A DNA stretch of 64,000 nucleotides from Hassallia sp050875635 (GTDB lineage Bacteria; Cyanobacteriota; Cyanobacteriia; Cyanobacteriales; Nostocaceae), in the NCBI RefSeq assembly GCF_050875635.1, contig NZ_JBPAOH010000027.1, positions 1-64,000 of the forward strand. The letters run 5' to 3'. The notes under the pieces are model-generated. The model was given only the letters and a program-made list of their open reading frames with translations. It did no database searches and had not been told where the DNA came from. Numbering within the stretch: the first letter of the stretch is position 1; each line of letters starts with the position of its first letter. The translations under genes were made by a program, and so were the position numbers. Positions 33,430 to 43,198 of this stretch are shown here, one piece after another.

Positions 33430-35988
33430 ATGGATACTTCCCTAGTTAATCCTCAGATTGTTGATTTGTTATCACGGATTAGTGGACAAAAACTGACTCA
33501 ACGCGAACTTACCCCACCCGTAATATTTTTGGCAAATTTGGTAACTATACTACTCGGAATCATTTTTGTAGATGGCATAGTCGCAGAGTCAGAAAAGCAA
33601 AGACTACTAACAACGCTTTATCGATTTAGTACACCTGAAAGTGATGTGCGGCGATTAACACATTTAATGATTAAGGGAATCAAAGAAAACCATATTTATA
33701 AAAATCTTAATGATTTACTTACTGTTAGCATTCCCCTTTCTGATTCAGAAAAGTTCTTATTGATTGCTTTTGGCTATCAAATGTCAGTCGCAGATGGCGA
33801 AATGGACTTTCGTGAGAAGCAATATATGGAGATAGTAGCCCAAAAATTAGGTATTAATCAAAAATATTTGGCAGTTTTAGAAGCTGGATTTACTAATCAA
33901 AATCTTGTCGATTCTATTGCTTTAGACGAAGTACGACTTTTGTTAGATCCTTCTCAATTTCATAACCTAGATTTGATGTTTGTCAAAGCTGCAAGCGATA
34001 TGCTAGCGACTTTACCTGCTAAACCCGAAAACAAAGTAATTAAACGGACAAAAAAATCTTACGACGAATTGAAACAATTCCGAAAGCATCAAAAAGAATT
34101 AGATTGCTTTTGTTTTCGTCTCTTCCAGATAGTTGAAGATTGTCAAGAGCGCGGTTTCTTAGCTTACACTTTGATTGATGAAGTCGGTAAGATATCTAAA
34201 CAATTACAATCTCAGAGTTTTCGTTTAGCAGTTGTAGGAGAGTTTAGCCAAGGTAAATCAACTTTACTAAATGCTTTACTAGGTGAAGAAATTCAACCAG
34301 CAAGAGAGATTCCTTGTAGTGGTGCAGTAACGGTTTTGAAATATGGAACCCAAAAGCGGGTAATCTGTCGATATAAGGATGGAAGAAAAGAAGAAATTCC
34401 ATTTAGTGAGTATCAACTAAAAGCGACAATTTCCGAAGATGCAGCACTTGGATGTCTTAGCGATGAACTAGCAAATAACGAAATTGAGGAAATAGTTTTT
34501 GAGCATCCAGATTTAGAATTATGTAGTAGCGGAGTAGAAATTATAGATTCCCCAGGATTGAACGAACATGCGGAACGTACCGCAATTACTCAAAGAATAC
34601 TCAAAGATACAGACGCAGTAATTTTTCTAACTAATGCTTCACGTTCCTTAACTCAAGGTGAACGTGACTTGCTGCAAGATTTGAAGATTCAACTTAATTA
34701 CGGGAAAGAAAATGAACCTGCTAACAACCTTTTTGTAGTGGGTAATTTTATGGATTTGGTGCGAACTGAAAAGGGACGCGAACAAGTTCAAGAAAGAATA
34801 AAAAGATTTGTACAAGGTGAGAATCCTATCATTACTGGTAAGAACCGCGTTCACTTTATTTCTGCTCAATCTGCTCTAAATGCTTTTTTGCAAGGAAATG
34901 AAGATGAGTATTCAAAAAGTTTTGATAATTTTACTCAGTCTGTTGAGAATTTTTTGATAAATGAGCGTGGAGTCATAAAAAATAATCGCTGTGTTGCCGA
35001 TATTAATTATTTAGTTCAAAAAACTTTAAATGGACTTGAACAAGCTGAACAAATATTAGATCGTAAAGTCAATATTTCTGAAGTTGAAAAACAGAAAATA
35101 TTTGAACAAATTGGTGAAGCAAGCGGTCGTGATGTCAGAATCCGTTTAGTAGCTTCTCAATTAATAGAGCAAGTGATTGAAGAAGCGGCTGAATCTTGGG
35201 ATAAGTGGTGCGAAGGATTAGGCGATCGCATGGTTGAAAAAAGTCAACGTTGGTCTTCTGAACACAGCCCTGTCTGGAGTCAAGATAAACTAATCAAAGA
35301 TTATACTAATCAATTTGTCAGAGACTTATCCAAAGAAATAAATGAATGGGGAAACAAACAACTTAAAGATGTCATATTGCCAAATAGTTTGAAAGTTTTA
35401 AATGCAAATATTGAGTATGAGTTAGATGCAATACAAGCTAAATTTAAAAACATTGAACAACAAGTAAAAGCTAATTTTAGCGAACAGCTTCAACTGTCGA
35501 TAAACGGTATAACTGATGATTTTATGGGTTTGGGAGGATTTGGTGGCGGTTTAGGGATAGGTGGTGCTTTAGCTGTTGGATTACTGGCATTTACAGGAAT
35601 TGGCTTCTTTACCATAATTATTGCCAGTTTAGCTGCTACAATTGCTGGTTCGTTTGGTTTGGGAATGTTTGATGTAGATGGATTACATGACCAAATAAAA
35701 ATGAAAATTTTTGAAATAGGATTTCAAAAGTTTGATGACTCAATGGATAAAGTTTCTGAAAAGTTACACGAAATTACTACTTCAGTTTTTGATACCAAGG
35801 TTGAATCTGCAAGTCGAGTAATTGCTCAAGCGATCGCGCTTTACGAAAATCTCATAGAACAGCACGAACAAGCACACAAAGAAACTGTAGAAGAACAGCA
35901 AACGCAGAAGGCTTGGATATCTGAAAAACGTCAAGAAATTGAGAAAGTAAAAAATGACATCGAAGCAATTCTACAACAGTGTGTTTAG
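33430..35988 (+). CDS. TerB-like / dynamin-family GTPase
   Basis: The 852-residue protein has a TerB-like helical N-terminus (about 1-200; GIIFVDGIVAESE and MSVADGEMDFREKQ with acidic metal-site residues). A dynamin-type GTPase follows: P-loop GEFSQGKST (about 271-279), a switch threonine region PCSGAVTVLKYG, G3 DSPGLNE (about 373) and G4-like VGNFMD. A helical stalk leads to a glycine-rich hydrophobic paddle (about 697-750; GLGIGGALAVGLLAFTGIGFFTI), then a C-terminal coiled coil. Bacterial dynamins bind and remodel membranes and several protect against phage or stress. The gene is divergent (142-nt gap) from the ACP-fusion gene, its probable partner. It is intact. Confidence 0.9.
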   Translation: MDTSLVNPQIVDLLSRISGQKLTQRELTPPVIFLANLVTILLGIIFVDGIVAESEKQRLLTTLYRFSTPESDVRRLTHLMIKGIKENHIYKNLNDLLTVSIPLSDSEKFLLIAFGYQMSVADGEMDFREKQYMEIVAQKLGINQKYLAVLEAGFTNQNLVDSIALDEVRLLLDPSQFHNLDLMFVKAASDMLATLPAKPENKVIKRTKKSYDELKQFRKHQKELDCFCFRLFQIVEDCQERGFLAYTLIDEVGKISKQLQSQSFRLAVVGEFSQGKSTLLNALLGEEIQPAREIPCSGAVTVLKYGTQKRVICRYKDGRKEEIPFSEYQLKATISEDAALGCLSDELANNEIEEIVFEHPDLELCSSGVEIIDSPGLNEHAERTAITQRILKDTDAVIFLTNASRSLTQGERDLLQDLKIQLNYGKENEPANNLFVVGNFMDLVRTEKGREQVQERIKRFVQGENPIITGKNRVHFISAQSALNAFLQGNEDEYSKSFDNFTQSVENFLINERGVIKNNRCVADINYLVQKTLNGLEQAEQILDRKVNISEVEKQKIFEQIGEASGRDVRIRLVASQLIEQVIEEAAESWDKWCEGLGDRMVEKSQRWSSEHSPVWSQDKLIKDYTNQFVRDLSKEINEWGNKQLKDVILPNSLKVLNANIEYELDAIQAKFKNIEQQVKANFSEQLQLSINGITDDFMGLGGFGGGLGIGGALAVGLLAFTGIGFFTIIIASLAATIAGSFGLGMFDVDGLHDQIKMKIFEIGFQKFDDSMDKVSEKLHEITTSVFDTKVESASRVIAQAIALYENLIEQHEQAHKETVEEQQTQKAWISEKRQEIEKVKNDIEAILQQCV

Positions 35989-36043
35989 GAACTTCATAGT
36001 GCGGCTATTTTCTTTGTTGATATAGCAATCCATATCCGATGCC

Positions 36044-36078
36044 TAGAAACCCGGTTTCTCGAATAAACCGGGTTTCTA
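36044..36078. repeat. AGAAACCCGGTTT hairpin repeat
   Basis: TAGAAACCCGGTTT (36044-36057) pairs exactly with AAACCGGGTTTCTA (36065-36078) across a 7-nt loop, downstream of the dynamin gene. The motif is a known-looking dispersed cyanobacterial repeat and may act as its terminator. Confidence 0.75.
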
Positions 36079-36175
36079 AATTAAACTTACAAGCGATCGC
36101 ACGCTAGTTCTAAAAGAGTATATCATTAAAATTATTTAATATTTATTCTTGGTAGAAAGATTATGCTTTAACCCA

Positions 36176-36196
36176 TTCCCACGCAGTGTGTGGGAA
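36176..36196. repeat. TTCCCAC/GTGGGAA hairpin repeat
   Basis: TTCCCAC (36176-36182) and GTGGGAA (36190-36196) flank a short loop, in the form CCCACGCAGTGTGTGGGAACG typical of another dispersed cyanobacterial palindrome. Confidence 0.6.
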
Positions 36197-36264
36197 CGAG
36201 ATAAGAGCAGAAAATTAAAGATAAAGTTATTAAAAAAATATTTATAATAGCTAAAAATAGAAAA

Positions 36265-37245
36265 TTACAACATAAAAATCCGATCGCGTCCTTGGATTTT
36301 CGCTTGATTCAAAGCTTTCTCTGCTTTGGTAATCAGCATATTTATAGATAATTGCTCAGAAGGAATAATACTCGCAACCCCGATGCTGAGAGTAACGTAT
36401 TCGCTTACTTTTGAATCACTATGAATTACACCACTCGCTCTAACAGCAGCGCGAATTGCTTCTGCAACACCAAAAGCTGTTTCCGCAGAAGTATTTGGTA
36501 AAGCGATCGCAAATTCATCACCTTTGTAACGCGCTACCAAATCAGCCGATCGCCTTTTGCAATTATTAATGGTGTAAGCAATTTGACATAAACATTCATC
36601 TCCAGCCGCATATCCGTAAGTATCGTTATAAGCCAGGAAAAAATCAATATTACACAAAATTAAAGAAAGAGGTAACTGTACCCCTTGCAATCTCTTCCAT
36701 TCGCGCTGTAAATACTCGCTAAAATAACGATGGGTGGCAAGCTGAGTCAAACTATCAAACAAAGCATGACGTTGTAATTCTCGGTTCGACGTTTCCATCT
36801 GTACTGTCAACAGACACTCTTTTTGAATTTGTTGTTGAAGTCCGGCGATCGCCCACCTTGATGCTAGCAAGCGACTAACTCGCAAACTCAATTTGACATA
36901 ATCGATGGGTTTTGTGATATAATCTTTCGCGCCCATTTGAAAAGCTTTATTAACCGACTCTTTATCATCAAGAACAGTAATCATTAAAACTGGCGGACAA
37001 TTTTCACCCAAAGCCTCTTGCATTTTAGCGCAGCAACTAAAACCATCCATCGCCGGCATCATCGCATCTAATAAAACCATATCTGGCAAATGCTGTTGAC
37101 AAATATCCAAACAGTGCTGTCCACCACACGCTTCTTGCACTCGATATCCTTCTTTCTCCATCGCTCTTTTCAGCACTAGTCGCAAAGTTTTTTCATCATC
37201 GACAACAAGAATTAATGGTGGCTTGTTTTGGTCTGATTTAATCAT
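36265..37245 (-). CDS. Response regulator with GGDEF-like output domain
   Basis: The 326-residue protein has a receiver domain (about 10-130; phospho-acceptor Asp60 in VLLDAMMP, and KPIDY) and a diguanylate-cyclase domain (about 165-326). The signature is KGDEF instead of GGDEF (RYKGDEFAIAL), so catalytic activity is uncertain, although the metal-site Asp in ICNIDFFLAYND is present. It would make, or merely bind, c-di-GMP or GTP. The start ATG 37245 is preceded by a strong GGAGG that overlaps the stop of the hybrid kinase gene, so the two are co-transcribed and probably coupled; the kinase is the likely phosphodonor. Confidence 0.9.
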   Translation of the reverse strand: MIKSDQNKPPLILVVDDEKTLRLVLKRAMEKEGYRVQEACGGQHCLDICQQHLPDMVLLDAMMPAMDGFSCCAKMQEALGENCPPVLMITVLDDKESVNKAFQMGAKDYITKPIDYVKLSLRVSRLLASRWAIAGLQQQIQKECLLTVQMETSNRELQRHALFDSLTQLATHRYFSEYLQREWKRLQGVQLPLSLILCNIDFFLAYNDTYGYAAGDECLCQIAYTINNCKRRSADLVARYKGDEFAIALPNTSAETAFGVAEAIRAAVRASGVIHSDSKVSEYVTLSIGVASIIPSEQLSINMLITKAEKALNQAKIQGRDRIFML

Positions 37246-37253
37246 TTTGCCTC

Positions 37254-40200
37254 CTATAAATGTTCTAATTGCAAAGCAGCTTCTACCCGTTGATACTCTT
37301 TTTCAAGTTGTAAAACCAGAGTAGAAGCACTGATAGTTCCAGCGCGTCCCATCGCTTCTAATTGAGAGCATAATTGAGCTAGAGGCATTGCCCCGATGGT
37401 GACACTCAAAGACCTTAAAGAATGAGCCGTACTGCGTAAAAGTGCCGCATCTTTTTGTTCAACCGCAGAAGCGATCGCACTCAATCTTTGTGGTGCATCT
37501 TCCAGATAGCTATCAATAATTTCTGCCATCATTTCTGCATCGTTGCCTGTCATTTGTTTTAAACCTTGAAACGTTTCCGCGTCGAGCGCTGGTGCAACAT
37601 TTTTATAAACTATTTCTGGCTGAAAAGCTAATTTTTCTTGGTTGACATCAGATGTTTCAATAGCTGAAGTGAAATCAGATTGCCGCAAGCGTTTATAATT
37701 TTCCAAAGATTGGATCAGAGCCTCAACTCGAATCGGTTTGCTGATATAATCATTCATGCCGGCGCTGAGGCACTGTTCCTTATCGCCCTGCATCGCATGA
37801 GCAGTTGTAGCAATAATCCAAGGGCGATCGCACTGCGACCATTCCTCACATATGCGCCGCGTCGCTTCTAGTCCGTCCATTTCCGGCATTTGCACATCCA
37901 TGAAGACTAGATCGTAAGATTGGCGACGCAAAGCTGCCAGTGCTTCAAATCCATTATTCGCGACATCCGCACGGTAGCCCAACCGCTGTAACATTTGTAT
38001 CGCTACCTTCTGATTTAAAGCAATGTCCTCTACCAGCAGAATGCGTAACGGCAACTCTTGGCTGATACGCGAATTAAATATTGGCGCTGAGAACGGCAAA
38101 GGTAGCACACAAATTCGTTGCCTGCATAACAGACGAATTAATACATCGTACAAATGCGATTGCCGAATAGGTTTACTTAGAACCGCTATAAATTCAGCTT
38201 TTGCGCCAAGTTCTTTCTGTGTTATTTTACCAACACAACTCAGTATTACCAACGGCATTTCTTCACACCCTGGTAGAGAATGGATGCGTTCTGCCAAACT
38301 TAAACCATCCATCTCTGACATGTGCATATCCAAAACGGCAATATCAAATTGCTCTTGTGATGTAATAAATTCCAAAGCTTGCAAACCCGACTTAGCCGCT
38401 TGGACAATCATGCCCCAGTTATAAGCTTGTAAAGCAATAATTTGGCGATTAATGGCGCTGTCATCTACCACTAGCAGCCGTTTGCCAACTAAATTTGATT
38501 GAAGACCTTGAAGGTCAACCATTTCTGAGGGAGCCGACTCAGCTACGAGGGTGAAATAAAATGTAGATCCGATGTCAACGCAGCTTTCTACCCACATCCA
38601 ACCGCCCATCATTTTGCTCAAGCGCTTGCTAATTGCTAAACCCAATCCAGTACCGCCATAGCGACGAGTCGTCGAAGCATCAACTTGACTAAAAGGCTTA
38701 AATAGTCGCTTTATCTGTTCTTTGGGAATGCCAATACCAGTATCCCTGACCGCAAATTGAATTTCATAATAGGTAGACTTCTTGCAGAAGTCAGGTGAAA
38801 GGCTAAAAGGCAGCCAGTCGCTTGGGCAAGTCTCCGTATGAGTGGAAACTGCCGTTAAAGGGTAAAGGTTTTTCTTATTCCTTTCCCCCTCTTCAATTTG
38901 TTTTGCTGTTACAGAAACAACGACTTCGCCAACTTCTGTAAATTTAATTGCATTACTGAGTAAATTCACTAAAATTTGCCGCAATCGCGTATTATCTCCG
39001 ACAATTGCGGTTGGAGTTTGCGGATCGATCAGGTACGCTAAATCTATGCTTTTCGCAGCTGCTTGAGGAGCTAATAAATCTAAAGCTTCTTCTATGCAAT
39101 TCCGCAGGTTAAAAGGATGTTTCTCTAAGTCCAACTTGCCAGACTCAATCTTGGAGAAGTCTAAAATATCGTTAATCACGGCAAGCAAAACATCGCTGCT
39201 GCTGCGAATAGTTTCTACAAAGTCTTGTTGTTGCTCGGTAAGTTCCATATCCAGCAATAGCCCAGTCATGCCAATCACTGCATTCATTGGGGTACGAATT
39301 TCGTGACTCATCATCGCTAAGAATTCGCTTTTGGCTCGGTTAGCAGCTTCAGCTTCTCGTGTTGCTTGTTCTAAGGCGAGATTTTTGACGGTGAGTTCTT
39401 GACGTTGTTTGGTTTCCTGTTCTAAGAGATTCGCTTGAGCAAGAGCGATTCCGACTTGGGCAGCGACAGATTCCAGTAGCTCAATTTCATCGCTTGTCCA
39501 AGAGCGAAAGTCGTCGCATTGATGCAATGCAATCAACCCATTTGGTTCCCCTTGGTAGGATGTCCGAATTGCTAACGTCGATTTTAATTTAATTTGGCGA
39601 CAGATGGATTCTATAGGTTTTAACAGAGGTTCACTATAAACATCTGGGGAAACAAGCGCCAAGTCTTGAGCTAACAACTTCTCTAGATAAGGATTGTCGA
39701 TAACAGGAAGTTCCAAACCAAGCATTGATATATAGCCTGGTTCTAAATACTCAGCCATAACCTTAATATGAGGAATCGACGTAGAAATATATTCATGAAT
39801 AGCACAGCGATTAACACCAAACGTTTGACCAATTTGGATTGCAGTAGTCTGAAAAATTTCTTTGGCGCTTAGGCTTTGGCGAATTTCTTGGGTAATTTGT
39901 TTGAATAGTAAAGTACGTTGAAATTGTTGTTGGAGGGCTGTTTGTGTTTGATGGCGCTCAATTTCGCTGCCAAGCCATTGCGCCATCAACTTTAAAAGTT
40001 CCTTGTCTGACGATTTGAATGGTTTATATCGCCGGGAGCGTGACCAGAAGCAGAGGGTGCAATAAAGTTTACCTGCCACTAATACTCGCGTGCCGATGTA
40101 GGACTCTATTCTCAACTTCGAGTATGCTGGGTGGTTTTGCCAAGATGAAATATTGTGACGATCTACAGTTAAGGGTTCGTCAGTGTTTAAAATTTGCGAG

Positions 40201-41975
40201 CAAAAAGTTTGTTTGAGGTCAAAAGTATCTCCGCAAGCTAGAGAATTGTTTGGCGATCGCGCCATGATTATTTCATAGCTCGCGCTTTTAATTCGTGCCA
40301 AAATCCCAAAATCTAAATCAAATGTTCGACATCCCATTGCTAACAGTCTCTGGATGCGTTGCTCAAAATTTCGGCTGCGATCTGCTGCTACCTCATAAAG
40401 CGATCGTACCGATGCTTCATTTTCTCGCAGTTCGGCTTCGACTCGTTTCCGCTTTTGTTGAGCTTGAGCATCTTTAATCACAATTGTCAAGTAATTCGCA
40501 ACTTCCGTGAGCGTAGCAATTTCATGTTCGCTCCACTGTCGGGGTTCTGGGGAATCAAAACAAAGTAAACCTGTAAGTCCGTCTGAATCTCGTAACGGTA
40601 TCTCCAAAACAGCTTGAGTGTTACCTGCCAACATCCCAGGCACTAACGAGACCAAGCGTTCATCCTGAGTTACGTCTTCAATTATCATCGTCTTACCGCT
40701 AATTAAAGCCTGGAAATAATCACCAGCAGTACTTAGGTCAACGACAAACCCTGTAATTCGCGGCATTCCTTCTGGTTCCACAGAATGAACCACCTTTAAC
40801 ATGCCTTGCTCATTAATAGTCGAGAAAGCCACACGTAAAGTTTGAAAATACTTGCTAATTTGTTCGACAGTATGCGAAATTACTTGTGTGACAGACATTC
40901 CGGAAGTGATGCTAGTTGCAATATTATTCAGCAGTCTCAAGCGAATCTGACTTAAAAGCAGTGCTGACTCTGCGTGCTGACGCTGGATAATAAATTCTTG
41001 TAATTGCTGCTCTCTTTCCCGTAAAGTTGACTCTGTATGCTTATGCTCAGTAATTTCTCTCTCTAGTTGCAGCTTTGCGGCTTCCAGCTGCTTTGTCCGC
41101 ATTAAAGTTTTTTGAGCAAGGTAAACTGCTAATGCTAGCAGCCAACCACCGAGCAACCCTCCAATTAATACTACCGTTGGCAGATACGATTGAGCCTTAT
41201 TTAGTAACTTTCGTGTTGGCTTTATCCGCACCTGCCATTTAGCATTATAAAAGTCAATTTCTGTTTGATAGCTCCATTTTTTAGGATGTTGCTTATTTTC
41301 ATAATTGTTATTGTAAATCTCTTCTTTTCCGTCGAAAATACTAATTGTATATTTCTGTAACTCTTTTTCTTTAAAAATCGAGTCTATTAACGGTTTAACT
41401 TTAAAAATACCAATAATAAAGCCATCATTTTTATGCTCAGTATGTAAAGGAAAGTAAATAGAAAATCCCTTAACCCCTTGAACTAAATTTATAGACTGAG
41501 TAACAATTATCTTTTGACTTATAAGGGCAGATTCTAAAATAGCTTTTCGTTGCGAATCTACTTTCAAATTCAAATTTTTTTCGGCTGACTTACCTGCTAC
41601 AGGTACAACCCAGCGGATATGGTATGAAGAATCTACCCACTCTATCGCTTGGAAACCACTGTAATGTCTGATAAAATACTTTGCATCGGCTTCCCACTCC
41701 TGCCTAGTATTGCCAGTACGAATTGAAGAGCGATTTGCCATCCGCTCTAGTACTTGAACACGAGTTTTTAACTGTGCTGTAATTTCCGTTTTCACAGCAG
41801 ATGATTGCTGTTCAATTAGTTGCTCAATTTGCTCTTTCTCTTTAGCAATCAATCCCTGCCAAAGTAAAATAGTTATAAGTGAAGTACCAATTGCAATAAT
41901 AATTGGTAACTTTCCTGGCATCGGTTGTTTAATGCAAACTTTTAGCCAGGAATAATATCTATTTTGTTGAGTCAC
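37254..41975 (-). CDS. CHASE-GAF hybrid histidine kinase with two receivers and Hpt
   Basis: The 1573-residue membrane sensor starts at GTG 41975. Order: TM helix (about 20-43); periplasmic CHASE-type domain to about 260; TM2 (about 268-290); coiled coil; three GAF domains (about 345-500, 510-660, 690-840); HisKA with His near 890 (MMSHEIRTPMN); HATPase to about 1150; receiver 1 (Asp in VLDMHM near 1215); receiver 2 (Asp in FMDVQMP near 1358); Hpt (His in AHSLRS near 1518). All relay residues are present. A roughly 40-residue low-complexity insertion (about 1030-1070, before YEIQFAVRDTGIGIP) comes from an in-frame repeat. It should phosphorylate the downstream regulator. Ligand unknown. Confidence 0.92.
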   Translation of the reverse strand: MTQQNRYYSWLKVCIKQPMPGKLPIIIAIGTSLITILLWQGLIAKEKEQIEQLIEQQSSAVKTEITAQLKTRVQVLERMANRSSIRTGNTRQEWEADAKYFIRHYSGFQAIEWVDSSYHIRWVVPVAGKSAEKNLNLKVDSQRKAILESALISQKIIVTQSINLVQGVKGFSIYFPLHTEHKNDGFIIGIFKVKPLIDSIFKEKELQKYTISIFDGKEEIYNNNYENKQHPKKWSYQTEIDFYNAKWQVRIKPTRKLLNKAQSYLPTVVLIGGLLGGWLLALAVYLAQKTLMRTKQLEAAKLQLEREITEHKHTESTLREREQQLQEFIIQRQHAESALLLSQIRLRLLNNIATSITSGMSVTQVISHTVEQISKYFQTLRVAFSTINEQGMLKVVHSVEPEGMPRITGFVVDLSTAGDYFQALISGKTMIIEDVTQDERLVSLVPGMLAGNTQAVLEIPLRDSDGLTGLLCFDSPEPRQWSEHEIATLTEVANYLTIVIKDAQAQQKRKRVEAELRENEASVRSLYEVAADRSRNFEQRIQRLLAMGCRTFDLDFGILARIKSASYEIIMARSPNNSLACGDTFDLKQTFCSQILNTDEPLTVDRHNISSWQNHPAYSKLRIESYIGTRVLVAGKLYCTLCFWSRSRRYKPFKSSDKELLKLMAQWLGSEIERHQTQTALQQQFQRTLLFKQITQEIRQSLSAKEIFQTTAIQIGQTFGVNRCAIHEYISTSIPHIKVMAEYLEPGYISMLGLELPVIDNPYLEKLLAQDLALVSPDVYSEPLLKPIESICRQIKLKSTLAIRTSYQGEPNGLIALHQCDDFRSWTSDEIELLESVAAQVGIALAQANLLEQETKQRQELTVKNLALEQATREAEAANRAKSEFLAMMSHEIRTPMNAVIGMTGLLLDMELTEQQQDFVETIRSSSDVLLAVINDILDFSKIESGKLDLEKHPFNLRNCIEEALDLLAPQAAAKSIDLAYLIDPQTPTAIVGDNTRLRQILVNLLSNAIKFTEVGEVVVSVTAKQIEEGERNKKNLYPLTAVSTHTETCPSDWLPFSLSPDFCKKSTYYEIQFAVRDTGIGIPKEQIKRLFKPFSQVDASTTRRYGGTGLGLAISKRLSKMMGGWMWVESCVDIGSTFYFTLVAESAPSEMVDLQGLQSNLVGKRLLVVDDSAINRQIIALQAYNWGMIVQAAKSGLQALEFITSQEQFDIAVLDMHMSEMDGLSLAERIHSLPGCEEMPLVILSCVGKITQKELGAKAEFIAVLSKPIRQSHLYDVLIRLLCRQRICVLPLPFSAPIFNSRISQELPLRILLVEDIALNQKVAIQMLQRLGYRADVANNGFEALAALRRQSYDLVFMDVQMPEMDGLEATRRICEEWSQCDRPWIIATTAHAMQGDKEQCLSAGMNDYISKPIRVEALIQSLENYKRLRQSDFTSAIETSDVNQEKLAFQPEIVYKNVAPALDAETFQGLKQMTGNDAEMMAEIIDSYLEDAPQRLSAIASAVEQKDAALLRSTAHSLRSLSVTIGAMPLAQLCSQLEAMGRAGTISASTLVLQLEKEYQRVEAALQLEHL
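38770..38880. repeat. In-frame repeat in the hybrid kinase HATPase domain
   Basis: The stretch contains GCCAGTCGCTTGGGC (38813-38827), exactly as in the PP2C gene at 21974-21988. It encodes STHTETCPSDWLPFSLS and neighbours, between strands of the ATP-binding fold, where relatives usually have only a short loop. Confidence 0.6.
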
Positions 41976-42475
41976 TTGTTCATCTTTATCTTTAGAAATA
42001 ACTGGGCACGTTCAAACCTAATTATGTCCGCCGCGAACATCCACGGCAGACGAATTATATTAACGCCTACTTATCTATATAAAGTCTCATATTATTCAAC
42101 TAATTAGATATCGTATAATTGCGGAAAGTTCATAAATAATTAATAATAAATACTGATTTATCTTTACAAAAATTTAAATACTACCAATAGTATAGACTTT
42201 GCTTTTGATACATAATTTAGATTCGTAGTGAGCCAGCGCGGTCTTCTCCCAAAGGGAGAGGCTAACGCCAAGGGGAGGCACTGCGTTGGACGGGTTTCCC
42301 GGCTTGAAGCATGTGCCGTGGTTTCCCCCATGAGCGACTGGCGAACCCGTTCGCGCAGCGTCTCGAAGAGAAGGGTGAGCGCTTTAGCGCTCAAAATGCC
42401 AATCTTCTCCTCGTTCCTTGCTATAAAGCAAAAAACGAGGTGTGAACGTCTCTACATAAACGTAAGAGATCCACT
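41976..42475. other. Intergenic region holding a composite dispersed repeat
   Basis: The 500 bases between the hybrid kinase and pyrE are AT-rich up to 42223 and then hold the repeat described at 42224-42380. A short open frame across the repeat is not credible as a gene. Confidence 0.6.
42224..42380. repeat. Composite dispersed repeat
   Basis: The stretch strings together CGTAGTGAGCCAGCGCGG, TTCTCCCAAAGGGAGAGG (a TCTCCC/GGGAGA hairpin) and GCGACTGGCGAACCCG (42334-42349). The last motif recurs exactly at 46720-46735, and its core GCGACTGGC or complement recurs at 18684, 21974, 31772 and 38813. Confidence 0.75.
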
Positions 42476-43096
42476 TTAATCAGCAAGCTGCTGATACCTT
42501 TGCTGAATATCCTCAATCGTAAACACCGCTTCAAACTTCAACCCCACCGACTGATAAAACTCAGCACCACCCTGTAAGCGATCTATCAGTGAAATTACTT
42601 GATTAACGGTATAACCCGCATCTCTAAGTCGTTCCACCGCTTTCATCGCCGATCGCCCTGTAGTCACGACATCTTCCAACACCACTACTGTTGCATTCTC
42701 TGGCAAAGTGGGACCTTCAATATATGCTTTTGTGCCGTGTCCTTTAGCTTCTTTGCGAATAATTAAAGCGGGTATCGGTCGATTTTCATACGCAGAAACC
42801 ACACTAACTGCTGTGACAATTGGATCTGCACCCAATGTCAAACCGGCTACAGCTTGCGTATTTTCTGGTAGTCGGGATAGAAGAATGCGACCAATAGCTA
42901 AAGCACCTTGAGGATTAAGTGTTACCTGCTTCCCATTGATGTAATAAGAACTCGCTTGCCCAGAAGAAAGTATAAAATCACCTTCTTGATAGGCAAGTCG
43001 GCAAAATAAATTCAGCAACTGTTGGTGCAGAATATTCAAATCGGCAGTAGATGCCCACAAGTCAGACTGGGTAAAGGTTTCAGCTTGATAATTCAT
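42476..43096 (-). CDS. pyrE: Orotate phosphoribosyltransferase PyrE
   Basis: The 206-residue enzyme joins orotate to PRPP to make OMP in pyrimidine synthesis. The PRPP motif is VVVLEDVVTTGRSA, and the flexible-loop region KEAKGHGTKAYIEG and GLTLGADPIV match PyrE. ATG 43096 is preferred; a GTG lies one codon earlier. An N-terminal extension of about 15 residues (MNYQAETFTQSDLWAS) is normal in cyanobacterial versions. The gene stands alone, with no other pyr gene near. Confidence 0.95.
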   Translation of the reverse strand: MNYQAETFTQSDLWASTADLNILHQQLLNLFCRLAYQEGDFILSSGQASSYYINGKQVTLNPQGALAIGRILLSRLPENTQAVAGLTLGADPIVTAVSVVSAYENRPIPALIIRKEAKGHGTKAYIEGPTLPENATVVVLEDVVTTGRSAMKAVERLRDAGYTVNQVISLIDRLQGGAEFYQSVGLKFEAVFTIEDIQQRYQQLAD

Positions 43097-43198
43097 CACA
43101 GTACATTAAAAGTTGTGCTACACCAAAGGTTGAACTCATCAAAGTTCTGAAATTAAGCATAAGTTAAGATTCGCCCATCATATTGAGGAGTAATAAAT

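Noticed and set aside
42164..42394. 76-codon open frame across the composite repeat before pyrE
   Set aside because: It is made of the dispersed repeat, lacks a ribosome site and is of the kind often mis-annotated in cyanobacteria.
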